The position numbers were made by a program, and so were the translations under genes. Below are positions 17,781-26,808 of a stretch of 64,000 nucleotides of DNA, piece after piece. The stretch comes from Kitasatospora cinereorecta (GTDB lineage Bacteria > Actinomycetota > Actinomycetes > Streptomycetales > Streptomycetaceae): positions 310,001-374,000 of the forward strand of contig NZ_JAMZDX010000008.1 of NCBI RefSeq assembly GCF_024172095.1, written 5' to 3'. Position 1 is the stretch's first letter. The number at the start of each line of letters is the position of its first letter. The notes under the pieces are model-generated. The model searched no databases. It was not told the origin of the DNA and worked only from the letters and a program-made list of their open reading frames with translations.

Positions 17781-19073
17781 ATGCGCAGATCACTTGTATT
17801 GGCGGCGGGCGTCAGTGCGCTGATGCTGGTTGTCGCGGCCTGCTCCTCCTCGACTGGTGGAGCGACGCAGAGTGACCCGGCGGGCAAGGTCGAGCTGACC
17901 TACTGGTCCTGGGTGCCCAACATGGACAAGACCGTCGCGAAGTGGAACGCGACCCACCCCGACATTCAAGTAAAGGTCAACGCGGTGCCCGGCGGCAAGG
18001 GCGGCACCTACGCCAAGCTGTTCGCGGCGCTCAAGGCAGGCAACGCACCCGACCTGGCGCAGGTGGAGTTCGACTACTTGCCCAACTTCATCCAGCAGGG
18101 TGGGGCGGAGGACATCACCGCCTACGTCGGCTCGGCCAAGTCGAAGTTCGTCGGCTGGACCTGGCCGCAGGTCGCCCCGGACGGCAAGCACGTCTACGCG
18201 GTCCCGCAGGACACCGGGCCGATGGCGCTGCTCTACCGGAAGGACCTGTTCGACAAGGCCGGCATAGCCCGGCCTCCTGCCACCTGGCAGGAGTTCTCCC
18301 AGGACGCGGCCGTGCTCGCGGCCGACCACGTCGCCATCACCACGTTCCCGACCAACCAGAGTGACTGGTTCGCCGGACTGGCGTGGCAGAAGGGTGCCCG
18401 GTGGTTCGACATCAAGGGCGACAAGTGGCAGGTGTCGCTGACCGACCCGGCCTCCGAGCAGGTGGCCGAGTACTGGCAGAAGCTGATCGACGCCAAGCAG
18501 GCCAAGGCCGATCAGTTCTTCGGCGACCAGTGGACCAACGACCTTACAACGGGGAAGGTCGCTTCCTGGATCACCGGGGCATGGGGGCCGGCCACGCTCT
18601 CGAAGCTCACGCCCCAGCAGGCCGGCATGTGGGCCGTCGCGCCCCTGCCGCAGTGGACGGCCAATGACCACCTCACCGGGAACTGGGGCGGTTCGACGGT
18701 CGCCGTCATGAAGGGGGCCAAGAATCCCAAGGCCGCGGCCGAATTCGCGCTCTGGCTCAACTCCGCTCCGGAGGCCGTCGAGTCGCTGGTGGCCGACGGC
18801 GGCCTCTACCCGGCGGTGGCCGACCCGGGGTCGATCAAGGCGCTGTCCGCGCCTCAGCAGTTCTGGGGGCAGCAGTCCCCCATGACGCCCTTCGGCGCAC
18901 AGACGCTCAACACCGACTGGCGGTGGGGGCCGACCATGAGTGAGACCTTCACTGCGCTCAATGACGCGACGGGCACGGTCGGTGTCAGCGGCACCGTCGT
19001 GAACGCGTTGGCCGCCGCACAGGCCAAAACCGTCGACGCCATGAAGAAGCAGGGCTTCCCGGTCGCCCAGTAA
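17781..19073 (+). CDS. ABC sugar transporter substrate-binding lipoprotein
   Basis: A 430-residue extracytoplasmic solute-binding protein of the sugar type. A lipoprotein signal peptide (MRRSLVLAAG, hydrophobic core) ends in the lipobox VAAC with Cys21. The mature part starts with a serine-rich linker and KVELTYWSWVPNMDKTV. Later blocks include QVEFDYLPNF, YAVPQDTGPMALLYRKDLFDKAG and GGSTVAVMKGAKNPKAAAEFALWL. It should be anchored to the outer face of the membrane and deliver an oligosaccharide to the two permeases that follow. The start lies 18 bases after the beta-galactosidase stop with AAGAGAGA upstream. Confidence 0.9.
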   Translation: MRRSLVLAAGVSALMLVVAACSSSTGGATQSDPAGKVELTYWSWVPNMDKTVAKWNATHPDIQVKVNAVPGGKGGTYAKLFAALKAGNAPDLAQVEFDYLPNFIQQGGAEDITAYVGSAKSKFVGWTWPQVAPDGKHVYAVPQDTGPMALLYRKDLFDKAGIARPPATWQEFSQDAAVLAADHVAITTFPTNQSDWFAGLAWQKGARWFDIKGDKWQVSLTDPASEQVAEYWQKLIDAKQAKADQFFGDQWTNDLTTGKVASWITGAWGPATLSKLTPQQAGMWAVAPLPQWTANDHLTGNWGGSTVAVMKGAKNPKAAAEFALWLNSAPEAVESLVADGGLYPAVADPGSIKALSAPQQFWGQQSPMTPFGAQTLNTDWRWGPTMSETFTALNDATGTVGVSGTVVNALAAAQAKTVDAMKKQGFPVAQ

Positions 19074-19083
19074 GGATCCACCC

Positions 19084-19950
19084 ATGAGAATACGAGCACC
19101 CCACCTGTTCGTGCTCCCCTTCGCCCTGCTGTTCGCCCTGGTCTACGTGGCGCCGGTCGGGTACGCCATCCACCAGAGCCTGTTCGTCTCCGAGGTGTCC
19201 GGCCTCGGCCTCGGACCCGGGGATCGAACCACCAAGTTCGTGGGCCTGTCCAACTACTGGCAGGCTCTCACCGACCCTGCTCTGCTGCGCGGTGTCGGCC
19301 GGACGCTGCTGTTCGGCGTGGTCCAGGTGCCGGTGATGCTGGGGCTGGCGCTCGTGCTCGCGCTGTTGCTCGACTCCGGCGTCGCGTGGCTCGGCGGGTT
19401 CTTCCGGTTGGCGTTCTTCCTGCCGTACGGCATCCCGGGCGTGATTGCGGCGATCCTGTGGGGTTTCCTGTACCTGCCCGAGCTGAGCCCCTTCGGGCAT
19501 CACGATTTTCTGAGCAGCAGCACCGTGCTGTGGTCGATGGCCAATGTCACCACATGGCAGTGGACCGGCTACAACATGCTCATTCTGTTCGCCGCGCTGC
19601 AGGCGGTGCCGCGGGAGCTGTACGAGGCGGCCCGCATGGACGGTGCAGGTGAGCTGCGCACGGTGGTGAGCGTCAAACTTCCCATGATCATGCCGGCGCT
19701 CGTCATGACCGGGATCTTCTCGATCATCGGGACCTTGCAGTTGTTCAGTGAGCCGAAGGTGTTCCGAAACCTCACCGGCGCCGTGAGCAGCGACTACACC
19801 CCCAACCTCATAACCTTCACCGAAGCGTTCGACAACAACAACCCGCATATGGCCTCCGCCATCGCCGTGCTGCTGGCACTCGTGACCTGCGTGCTGTCGT
19901 TCGGCCTGCTCAAGCTGAGCTGGCGCGGAGCCGCGGAGGAGCAGCGATGA
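19084..19950 (+). CDS. ABC sugar transporter permease (MalF-like)
   Basis: The 288-residue integral membrane protein has about six hydrophobic segments, the first in LFVLPFALLFALVYVAPVGYAI. The cytoplasmic EAA loop is YEAARMDGAGELRTVVSVKLPMIMPALV, the docking site for the ATPase. It pairs with the next gene. The stop overlaps the next start (ATGA at 19947-19950). No ATPase gene lies in the operon; in streptomycetes the shared ATPase MsiK usually serves such importers, and the same is inferred here. Confidence 0.88.
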   Translation: MRIRAPHLFVLPFALLFALVYVAPVGYAIHQSLFVSEVSGLGLGPGDRTTKFVGLSNYWQALTDPALLRGVGRTLLFGVVQVPVMLGLALVLALLLDSGVAWLGGFFRLAFFLPYGIPGVIAAILWGFLYLPELSPFGHHDFLSSSTVLWSMANVTTWQWTGYNMLILFAALQAVPRELYEAARMDGAGELRTVVSVKLPMIMPALVMTGIFSIIGTLQLFSEPKVFRNLTGAVSSDYTPNLITFTEAFDNNNPHMASAIAVLLALVTCVLSFGLLKLSWRGAAEEQR

Positions 19951-20786
19951 GACACGGACCGGCCGCGCGCATTCTGGTCACGGCAGCACTGGCCGTCGCC
20001 GCGATCTACTTCCTGGTCCCCGCCTACTGGCTGCTGGTCGCCGCCACCAAGGGACCGGGTGAGCTGGCCTCCACCCCGCCGCTCGGCCTCGGGAAGAGCT
20101 TCGATCTCGTCGGCAACATCCGCAAGCTCTTCAGCTACCACGACGGGCTGTTCCTCCGGTGGATCGCGAACACCATGCTGTATGCGGGCGTCGGCGCCCT
20201 GATCGCCACCCTGCTCGCGACTGCGACGGGCTACGCGCTGGCGAAGTTCCGGTTCAGAGGGCGGGAAGCACTGTTCACCGTAGTCCTGGCCGGGGTGCTG
20301 GTTCCGACCACGGCCCTGGCACTGCCCAGTTACCTGCTGCTGAGCAAGGTCGGCCTGACCAACACCTATCCCGGGGTGCTGCTCCTGAGCGTGGTCAGCC
20401 CCTTCGGGGTCTTCCTGTCGCGCATCTATGCCGCGGCATCGGTCCCCGACGAGATTCTCGAAGCCGCCAGGATCGACGGCGCCGGCGAATTCCGCACCTT
20501 CTTCCGCATCTCCTTGCCGTTGCTGGCACCCGCGATGGTCACGGTATTCCTGTTCCAGCTCGTGGCCATCTGGAACAACTTCCTGCTGCCCTTGGTGGTG
20601 CTGTCGGACCAACGGCTCTATCCGGTGACACTCGGCCTCTACACCCTGTCCACGAACGCCCGCTATCCCGACCTCCAGTCGCTGACGATCGTCGGCTCGC
20701 TCGTGGCAACCCTGCCCCTGGTGGTCGCCTTCCTGTCCCTCCAGCGATTCTGGCGCTCCGGCCTTGCCGCGGGCTCCGTCAAGTAG
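19947..20786 (+). CDS. ABC sugar transporter permease (MalG-like)
   Basis: A 279-residue membrane protein with six predicted hydrophobic segments and the EAA motif LEAARIDGAGEFRTFFRISLPLLAPAMV. A late VAIWNNFLLPLVVL segment is typical of the MalG family. It forms the channel with the preceding permease. Start overlaps the upstream stop. Substrate is inferred from the neighbouring glycosidases. Confidence 0.88.
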   Translation: MRHGPAARILVTAALAVAAIYFLVPAYWLLVAATKGPGELASTPPLGLGKSFDLVGNIRKLFSYHDGLFLRWIANTMLYAGVGALIATLLATATGYALAKFRFRGREALFTVVLAGVLVPTTALALPSYLLLSKVGLTNTYPGVLLLSVVSPFGVFLSRIYAAASVPDEILEAARIDGAGEFRTFFRISLPLLAPAMVTVFLFQLVAIWNNFLLPLVVLSDQRLYPVTLGLYTLSTNARYPDLQSLTIVGSLVATLPLVVAFLSLQRFWRSGLAAGSVK

Positions 20787-20815
20787 GCACTCACTCACAG
20801 ATCCGGGAGAAAGCC

Positions 20816-23221
20816 ATGATTGACCCTGCAAGAGACTTCACGCGCAGACGAGTCCTCTCCGTCCTTGCGGGCGGGATCGCGGCGGGCGTTGCCTGGCCGA
20901 CAGCTGTTGCGGCGGCGAGGTGCGCGCAGGAGGCAACTGCCCCTGCGAAGTCCACCACCGATGCGTCCGAGTGGGCGGCGCTGTCCGCCGTGCTGGACAG
21001 CCACCAGGTCGCCTATGACGCTCCGTCAACGATCAGCAACACCACAAGCTTTTCGCCGGACGGCCCGCTCATGGGGAACGGCACTGTGCTGGCCTTCATG
21101 GGCGGCGACCGCCGGACGCAGCGGATCCACATCTCCCGCACGGACATGTGGGAGGACATGAGCGCTTCCAACCGCGACGTCCACTTCACCGGCTTCGGTG
21201 GCTTCTCGATCAGCAGCGCGACCACGACGGACGGTGTCTTCGGCTACCGTCAGGATCTGCCGACGGCGCAGCTGACAGCCGTGTCGGAGGCCGGTTTCAG
21301 GACCAGGACCTGGCTGTCGGCCGTGGAGAACCTCATCGTGTCGGAGATCTCCAACAGCACGGCGAGGGAGCTGGGCGTCGATGTCCTGATCTGGACCATG
21401 CCGCCGTCGAGCAGCGTCAACACGATCACGACGACGTCCACCGGACACGACGCGGCGCACGGCATCGCGTATGCGACGAAGGAAGCCCGGTCGGACAAGT
21501 ACGACTGGTCCGTCAACGCCGCGGTCGCGGTGCGCGTCCTGAAGAAGACCACCACGTACACGACCGTCGACGCCAGCACGTCGAAGCTGAGCTTCAAGCT
21601 GGCGGCCGGCGAGACCGTCACGCTGGTGGCCGCGGTCGAGGGCGGCAAGGACTCGCCGACGTACGTGCAGGATGCCACGGCCACGGTGCTCGCCAGAAGC
21701 AATGCCTCAGTGCTGGCATCGGCCGAAGGTACTCACCGTGCCTGGTGGCAGAGGTACTGGATGAAGTCGCACATCCAGCTGGCCGGCCAGTCCCGGACGT
21801 TGGAGCGACTGTACTACGGGCAGCTGTACCAACTCGGTTGCGCGCTCGCCGCGCAGAGCGAGCACAACGCCGGCCTGGCCACTGCGCTCTTCCCCTGGAC
21901 CGCGCACGCGAACCCGGCGTGGCAGGGCGACTACACCATGAACACCGATGTGCAGCGGCCCATGCACGTGTCGGTCGGGGCCAACCGGACCGACCACATC
22001 GCGAACTACAGCCGTGTGATGGAGGACTTCTGGGAGGTGGGGCGGAGCCTGGCGTCCGATCCGGCAGTGCTCAACGACCTCGTCCGCGGTACCGGGCACC
22101 CGACCTTCACGACAGGCATTCGCGGGGTGCTGTTCCCGACCCACATCGGCCCGTGGGGCTCGCGGACCGAGTACTTCCGGGGGCCGAACGACTTCTGGCA
22201 CTCGCCCTCGAACGGGGCTTCCGCCGTCGTGCCGCTCGTCAAGTACTGGCGGTACACCCGGGACGCGACGTATCTGTCGGCAACGCTCTACCCGATGCTC
22301 AAGGATCTCGCACAGTTCTGGGAGGACTTCCTCGTCTGGGACGCGGGTCGGAGCAGGTACGTGGTCTACGGGGCCACCTTCGAGACCGCGAGCCAGCACC
22401 ACAACCCCATCCTCGACCTGATGGCCTGCCACTTCGTGCTCACCAGCGCCATCGAGGCGGGCGCGGCCCTGCGTGTCGACGCACCCGACCGCGCCCGGTG
22501 GCAGCAGATCCTGAAGCAGCTCAGCCCGTATCCGACCGGCAAGATCGGCTCCGGTCCGGGCACCGGTGTGACGACGTTCGTCGAGGCCGACGGCGTGGCT
22601 CCCAAGTCGTACAACAATCCAGAGGTCATCCACGGCACGTACTTCTTCAACGCGATCGGCATGTCCGACCTGTCCGACGCGGAACGCGTGCGCTCGTTCA
22701 TCACGTACCTGCAGACCTGGAACAGCGACAAGGCGATGCGGGCCGCTGTCGCCGCCACGACGGTCGGGGCGGACATCACGAAGTTGGTCGACAGCATCTC
22801 CGCCAACATCATCAATCCGGCCCCGGGCGACTGGGTGGGGATGCGTAACAACCACACGTACGGAGACATCGGGGCCAGCATCTACCTGGGCTTCGTGCAC
22901 AACTCCCTGCTGCAGAGCGACGAGGGCTTCGTGCATGTCTTCCCGAACTGGTACAAGGACCAGCAGGCGTCCTTCACCCGGTTGCGCGCGAACGGTGCGT
23001 TCCTGGTCGACGCGGCCCAGGACCAGTCCGGCACGGTGACCTCGCTCAGCATCCTCAGCGAGCAGGGACTGCGGCTGGCGGTGTTCAACCCGTGGCAGGG
23101 AGTCGTACCGCGGGTCTACGAGAACGGCGTTCAGATCTCTGCGACGAAGTCGACCAACTCGCTCGGCGAGGTCTACACGTTCCCGACCCGTGCCGGGGCG
23201 ACCTACGCCCTGAAGCGGTAG
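20816..23221 (+). CDS. Tat-exported GH95-like glycoside hydrolase (candidate alpha-L-fucosidase)
   Basis: The 801-residue protein starts with a Tat-type signal (FTRRRVLSVLAGGIAAG). A beta-sandwich domain follows (about 60-300; GPLMGNGTVLAFMGGD, QRIHISRTDMW). An (alpha/alpha)6 barrel (about 320-700) has AHANPAWQGDYTMNTDVQRP, FRGPNDFWHSPSNGA and ETASQHHNPILDLMACHFV, then a C-terminal beta domain. The layout resembles GH95 alpha-L-fucosidases/alpha-L-galactosidases, in which GDYHLNINLQ takes the place of GDYTMNTDVQ. Catalytic residues cannot be assigned with certainty because the match is distant. It would trim terminal fucose or a similar sugar outside the cell. GGGAGA lies before the ATG. A related alpha/alpha-barrel family is the main alternative. 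Confidence 0.6.
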   Translation: MIDPARDFTRRRVLSVLAGGIAAGVAWPTAVAAARCAQEATAPAKSTTDASEWAALSAVLDSHQVAYDAPSTISNTTSFSPDGPLMGNGTVLAFMGGDRRTQRIHISRTDMWEDMSASNRDVHFTGFGGFSISSATTTDGVFGYRQDLPTAQLTAVSEAGFRTRTWLSAVENLIVSEISNSTARELGVDVLIWTMPPSSSVNTITTTSTGHDAAHGIAYATKEARSDKYDWSVNAAVAVRVLKKTTTYTTVDASTSKLSFKLAAGETVTLVAAVEGGKDSPTYVQDATATVLARSNASVLASAEGTHRAWWQRYWMKSHIQLAGQSRTLERLYYGQLYQLGCALAAQSEHNAGLATALFPWTAHANPAWQGDYTMNTDVQRPMHVSVGANRTDHIANYSRVMEDFWEVGRSLASDPAVLNDLVRGTGHPTFTTGIRGVLFPTHIGPWGSRTEYFRGPNDFWHSPSNGASAVVPLVKYWRYTRDATYLSATLYPMLKDLAQFWEDFLVWDAGRSRYVVYGATFETASQHHNPILDLMACHFVLTSAIEAGAALRVDAPDRARWQQILKQLSPYPTGKIGSGPGTGVTTFVEADGVAPKSYNNPEVIHGTYFFNAIGMSDLSDAERVRSFITYLQTWNSDKAMRAAVAATTVGADITKLVDSISANIINPAPGDWVGMRNNHTYGDIGASIYLGFVHNSLLQSDEGFVHVFPNWYKDQQASFTRLRANGAFLVDAAQDQSGTVTSLSILSEQGLRLAVFNPWQGVVPRVYENGVQISATKSTNSLGEVYTFPTRAGATYALKR

Positions 23222-23318
23222 ACCAGCACACGTCACTGAGATCGTCCGGGACGCGGCCCGACCGCGTCCCGGACCAGGCGTCCCGGTGTCGCCTCCCCTA
23301 CATATTGGAGCAGTAAAG

Positions 23319-25049
23319 ATGAGCATCACCACGGCAGGGCTGGCACCCGCCGCATTCGAACCTCTGGTGGACGACGTGCGGCTGGCTGTGGTCGCCGCGC
23401 CGGGCGCCAGTGCCCGCTGGACCTTCGACGACGGTGTGCTGGAGGTTCGATCCGCCGCTGATCTGGAGATCCGGCTCGCGGTGCCCATCGGTGACGCCGT
23501 GGGCTTCTGGCACCCGGTCTGCGGCTGGCGTCGCACTCTGGTCGCCGACTGGGACGGCTTCGCACACCCCTCGCTCGTGCGTGGTGCGGCGGCAGGCTGC
23601 CTGTACGACAGCAGCGGCGCGTCCATGCTGGCGTTCCTCGCGGAGGACTCCGTTCCCGAGGTCCGCATGCGCTATGGGGTCTCGGAGGAGACCAACACCT
23701 TCATCGTGCACATCGGGGTCCCGGCGGGAGCCGTCCCCTATCGACTGCTCCTCGCCGAGCGGGGCGGGTCGGTGGCGTCGTCGATGCGGGCGCTCCGCGA
23801 GCGGCTGACCTCGCGCACGGGTGCCCTGTCACCGGTGCCCGAGGGGGCCCGCGTCCCGGTCTACAACACGTGGTACGCCTTCAGTCAGGACGTCACCGCC
23901 CAGGAGGTGGAGGCGGAGGCCGAACTGGCGGCCGAGCTCGGTTTCGGCACGATCATCGTGGACGACGGATGGCAGCGGCTGGCCACCGGCCGCGGCTACG
24001 CCGGCGTGGGCGACTGGGTGCCCGATGCCGTGAAGTTCCCCGACCTGCGGGCTCACGTTGCCAAGGTCCGGGCGCTCGGGCTGAAGTACCTGCTGTGGGT
24101 GGCTCCGATGCTGATCGGTACGGAGTCCGAGTGCTTCGCGGAGCTGGAGCAGTACGCCCCGGCGGAGCAGGGGCCGCCCGGCTCGCGGGTGCTGGACCCG
24201 CGCCGGCCCGAGGTCAGGGCACACGTTGTCCAGCTGTGCAAGCGGTTGGTCACGGACTACCACCTGGACGGCCTGAAGATCGACTTCGTTGACGAGGTGA
24301 TGTTCTACTCCGGTCGTGATGATGCCGGCATCGACGTGACGGACGTGGGCGCGGCGATGCAGGTCCTGCTCACCGAACTGTGGGCCGCCCTGGGGCCGGA
24401 GGCGCTGATCGAGCTGCGCCAGCCCTACATCGGCCCCGGGGTGGCGGAGTTCGGCAACATGCTGCGGGCCTACGACTGCGCGGGCGACGCCGTCGCGAAC
24501 CGGATCCGCACCATCGACGTCGGCATGCTGGCCGTCCGCGGCGCTGTCCACTCCGACATGGCGATGTGGGACGAAGCCGGCGACGTTCGCAGCGCTGTGC
24601 GTCAGCTCGTCGGCGGGTTCCACAGCGTGCCGCAGGTGTCCGTCAAGCTGAGCTCGCTGAGCCCGGTGCAATCGCAGGCGGTCCGTTTCTGGCTCGGGCA
24701 GTGGCGGCGGCTCCGCCCGCTGCTGCTCGACGGGGACGTCGAGCCGAGTCGGCCGGACGAGCTCTACCCCGTCGTCGTCGCGTCGAGCGGCGAGGAGTGT
24801 GCCATCACGGTCACCGCCGACCGGGTCGTACCGCTGGACACCGATCGCCACCGGCACATCACGGTGATCAACAGCACCGCTTGCGGCCGGGTGGTGCTGG
24901 AGGTGTCCGGGCCCGGAGGTGTCTTCGAGACGGTGGTCCACGACGCGGCCGGATCCGTTATCGACCGCTCGCAGTCCCGCCTGGAGCCGGGACTGCTCGC
25001 GCTAGAGCTGCCGGCCTCCGGGCTGGTAGTTCTTGAACGGGTTGCCTGA
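23319..25049 (+). CDS. GH36-type alpha-galactosidase (clan GH-D)
   Basis: The 576-residue protein has an N-terminal beta domain, then a TIM barrel with VPVYNTWYAFSQDVTAQEVE, FGTIIVDDGWQ and KYLLWVAPMLIG. The nucleophile Asp322 lies in GLKIDFVDE, followed by ELRQPYIGPGVAEFGNM. A C-terminal beta domain (VTVTADRVVPL, VVLEVSGPGG) closes it. This is the GH36/GH27 clan layout. No signal peptide is seen, so it probably acts inside the cell on imported alpha-galactosides or a related sugar. ATG 23319 follows GGAG at 23307; an upstream ATG at 23286 lacks a good site. It is the last gene of the operon. Confidence 0.75.
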   Translation: MSITTAGLAPAAFEPLVDDVRLAVVAAPGASARWTFDDGVLEVRSAADLEIRLAVPIGDAVGFWHPVCGWRRTLVADWDGFAHPSLVRGAAAGCLYDSSGASMLAFLAEDSVPEVRMRYGVSEETNTFIVHIGVPAGAVPYRLLLAERGGSVASSMRALRERLTSRTGALSPVPEGARVPVYNTWYAFSQDVTAQEVEAEAELAAELGFGTIIVDDGWQRLATGRGYAGVGDWVPDAVKFPDLRAHVAKVRALGLKYLLWVAPMLIGTESECFAELEQYAPAEQGPPGSRVLDPRRPEVRAHVVQLCKRLVTDYHLDGLKIDFVDEVMFYSGRDDAGIDVTDVGAAMQVLLTELWAALGPEALIELRQPYIGPGVAEFGNMLRAYDCAGDAVANRIRTIDVGMLAVRGAVHSDMAMWDEAGDVRSAVRQLVGGFHSVPQVSVKLSSLSPVQSQAVRFWLGQWRRLRPLLLDGDVEPSRPDELYPVVVASSGEECAITVTADRVVPLDTDRHRHITVINSTACGRVVLEVSGPGGVFETVVHDAAGSVIDRSQSRLEPGLLALELPASGLVVLERVA

Positions 25050-25153
25050 CGGCTGAAGCCCAGTACGCAGCGGCGCGGCGGGCCTCGGCCAGCGTACGTC
25101 TCCTCGGTGTCCCGGTGTGGAACGACTTCTCAACCTGCTCATCATCCTCGGTA

Positions 25154-25187
25154 GGGCCGGACTCCCGTACCACCAGGAGCCCGGCCC
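25154..25187. terminator. hairpin terminator between convergent genes
   Basis: The arms gggccggactcc (25154-25165) and ggagcccggccc (25176-25187) pair with one mismatch around a 10-base loop. The hairpin lies between the end of the glycosidase operon and the end of the MFS gene, so it can stop transcription from both sides. Confidence 0.55.
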
Positions 25188-25199
25188 CGCCGCATGTCC

Positions 25200-26468
25200 T
25201 CAGCCGCCCACGCTCTCCAGGACCGGCTCGGCGCCCGGCAGCGGCGTGCGGGTCCTCGCCCACCACACCACCATCACGCATCCGGCGATGCCCACCGCGG
25301 CGGTGGCGAGGCCGCCGGCGGTGAACCCGGCCCTCGGGTGGGCCGCGGCCAGGGCCGGGAGTCCCACCATGGCCAGGGTGCCCATGGTTCGGATGACCGT
25401 CTGGTCGAGTGTCAGCAGCCGGCGCCGGGCGGCCGGAGGGAACTGCGCGAGGTGCGTGGACAGCGCCACCGCCAGGAACGGCGACACCGCCCCGTACGCG
25501 GCCGACACCGCCACCAGCTCGGCGACCGTGCTGACGGATCCGGTCACCGCCATCAGCACCCCGGAGACGGCCCACGCGACGCAGTAGAACGCCGGCAGGG
25601 ACCGCGGCAGCCGGACATTCCCGGCCACCGCGTTCCCGACGATCGACCCGGCCCCGGTGGCGGCCAGCATCACGCCGTACATGCCGACCCCGCCGCCGAG
25701 CCGCACCGCCACCAGCGCCGGCATCACGATCGACACCGCCCCCGCGAAGATCGCGATCCCGTGGACAGCCAGCACCACCCCGGTCTCCGGGTGCGTGCGC
25801 ACCAGGGCCCGGGCCCGCGGCACCCGGCCCGGGGCGGCCGGGGCACTGGCCGGAGCGGCCTCCGGGCGGCGCGCAGTCCCGGCCCCCAGCGCGGCCAGTG
25901 CGGCGGCGGACAGTGCGAACGTGCCCGCGTCCAACCAGAACAGCCCGTCCACCGGCAGCACGGCGAGCAGCCCACCGGCCGAGGCGGGACCGGCGACCCG
26001 CGCGATCCGAGCGGTCAGGTCCATCAGCCCGTTCACGGCCTGCACCTCATCCGGCCGCACCAGGTCCGGCACCAGGGCGCCGAGGTTCGGATCGAACAGC
26101 GCCCCGCCGACCCCCAGCAGGCCGGCCGACACCAGCAGCCCCGGCGTCCCGAACGCCTCCCACGTCCACGGCAGCCCGGCGACCAGCACCATCCGGACCA
26201 CGTCCACCCCGGCGAGCGCGCGCAGCGTCGTGAACCGCTCCGTCACCCGCCCGCCGACCGTCCCGAGCACGATGTACGGCACCGACTCCGCGACGGCCAC
26301 CAGGCCCATCGCCGCGCCCCCGGATCTCTGCCAGGCGAGCCACATCACCGCCAGCGCGTACAGCCGGTCACCGAACACCGACGCCGTCTGCGCGCCCCAC
26401 AGGAGAACAACCGGGCCCCGCCGCAGCAACCGCACGTATCGCAAGATCTTTCGCCCTCCGGAAAGCAC
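25200..26468 (-). CDS. MFS-type efflux transporter
   Basis: A 422-residue membrane protein with about twelve hydrophobic segments of the major facilitator superfamily (drug/enterobactin exporter-like branch). LLWGAQTASVFGDRLYALAVMWLAWQRSG contains the first segment. The loop GGRVTERFTTLRALAGVD follows segment 2, and GLLGVGGALFDPNLGALVPDLV contains the PNLGALVPDLV loop of this branch. An alanine/proline-rich central loop is followed by the second half. Probably exports a small hydrophobic compound; substrate unknown. Convergent with the glycosidase operon. Confidence 0.8.
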   Translation of the reverse strand: MLSGGRKILRYVRLLRRGPVVLLWGAQTASVFGDRLYALAVMWLAWQRSGGAAMGLVAVAESVPYIVLGTVGGRVTERFTTLRALAGVDVVRMVLVAGLPWTWEAFGTPGLLVSAGLLGVGGALFDPNLGALVPDLVRPDEVQAVNGLMDLTARIARVAGPASAGGLLAVLPVDGLFWLDAGTFALSAAALAALGAGTARRPEAAPASAPAAPGRVPRARALVRTHPETGVVLAVHGIAIFAGAVSIVMPALVAVRLGGGVGMYGVMLAATGAGSIVGNAVAGNVRLPRSLPAFYCVAWAVSGVLMAVTGSVSTVAELVAVSAAYGAVSPFLAVALSTHLAQFPPAARRRLLTLDQTVIRTMGTLAMVGLPALAAAHPRAGFTAGGLATAAVGIAGCVMVVWWARTRTPLPGAEPVLESVGG

Positions 26469-26808
26469 GAAGTCCCGGCAGCAGGCTCACCACCGGGAAC
26501 TCCCTTAACCCTAGGGCAAGTTGAAGATCACCTGTCGCAGACTCCCCGATCGCCACAGGCATCCGGCCCGGCCCGGTCTGGACCGTCGCCGAACATTGCC
26601 CGTCCCCGTGTTTGACCTCCCGTTGCCCAATCGACCGGCCGCTCGTTGGACCCGCTGAGCGCCCCGACCAGGGCGTGCGGCTGCGCCTGTTCCACACCGC
26701 CCGGCACGAACAACCCCCACGGGCCGGGCGTCGCACGGTGAAGCCCGCGGGCGGCCGGGCCCGTACACAGCCCGGCCGCCCCGCATCACGAGCGATTCGA
26801 GGACGACC
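26469..26808. other. intergenic region between divergent genes
   Basis: Holds the upstream regions of the minus-strand transporter and the plus-strand hypothetical gene. No recognisable gene was found on either strand. Confidence 0.4.
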
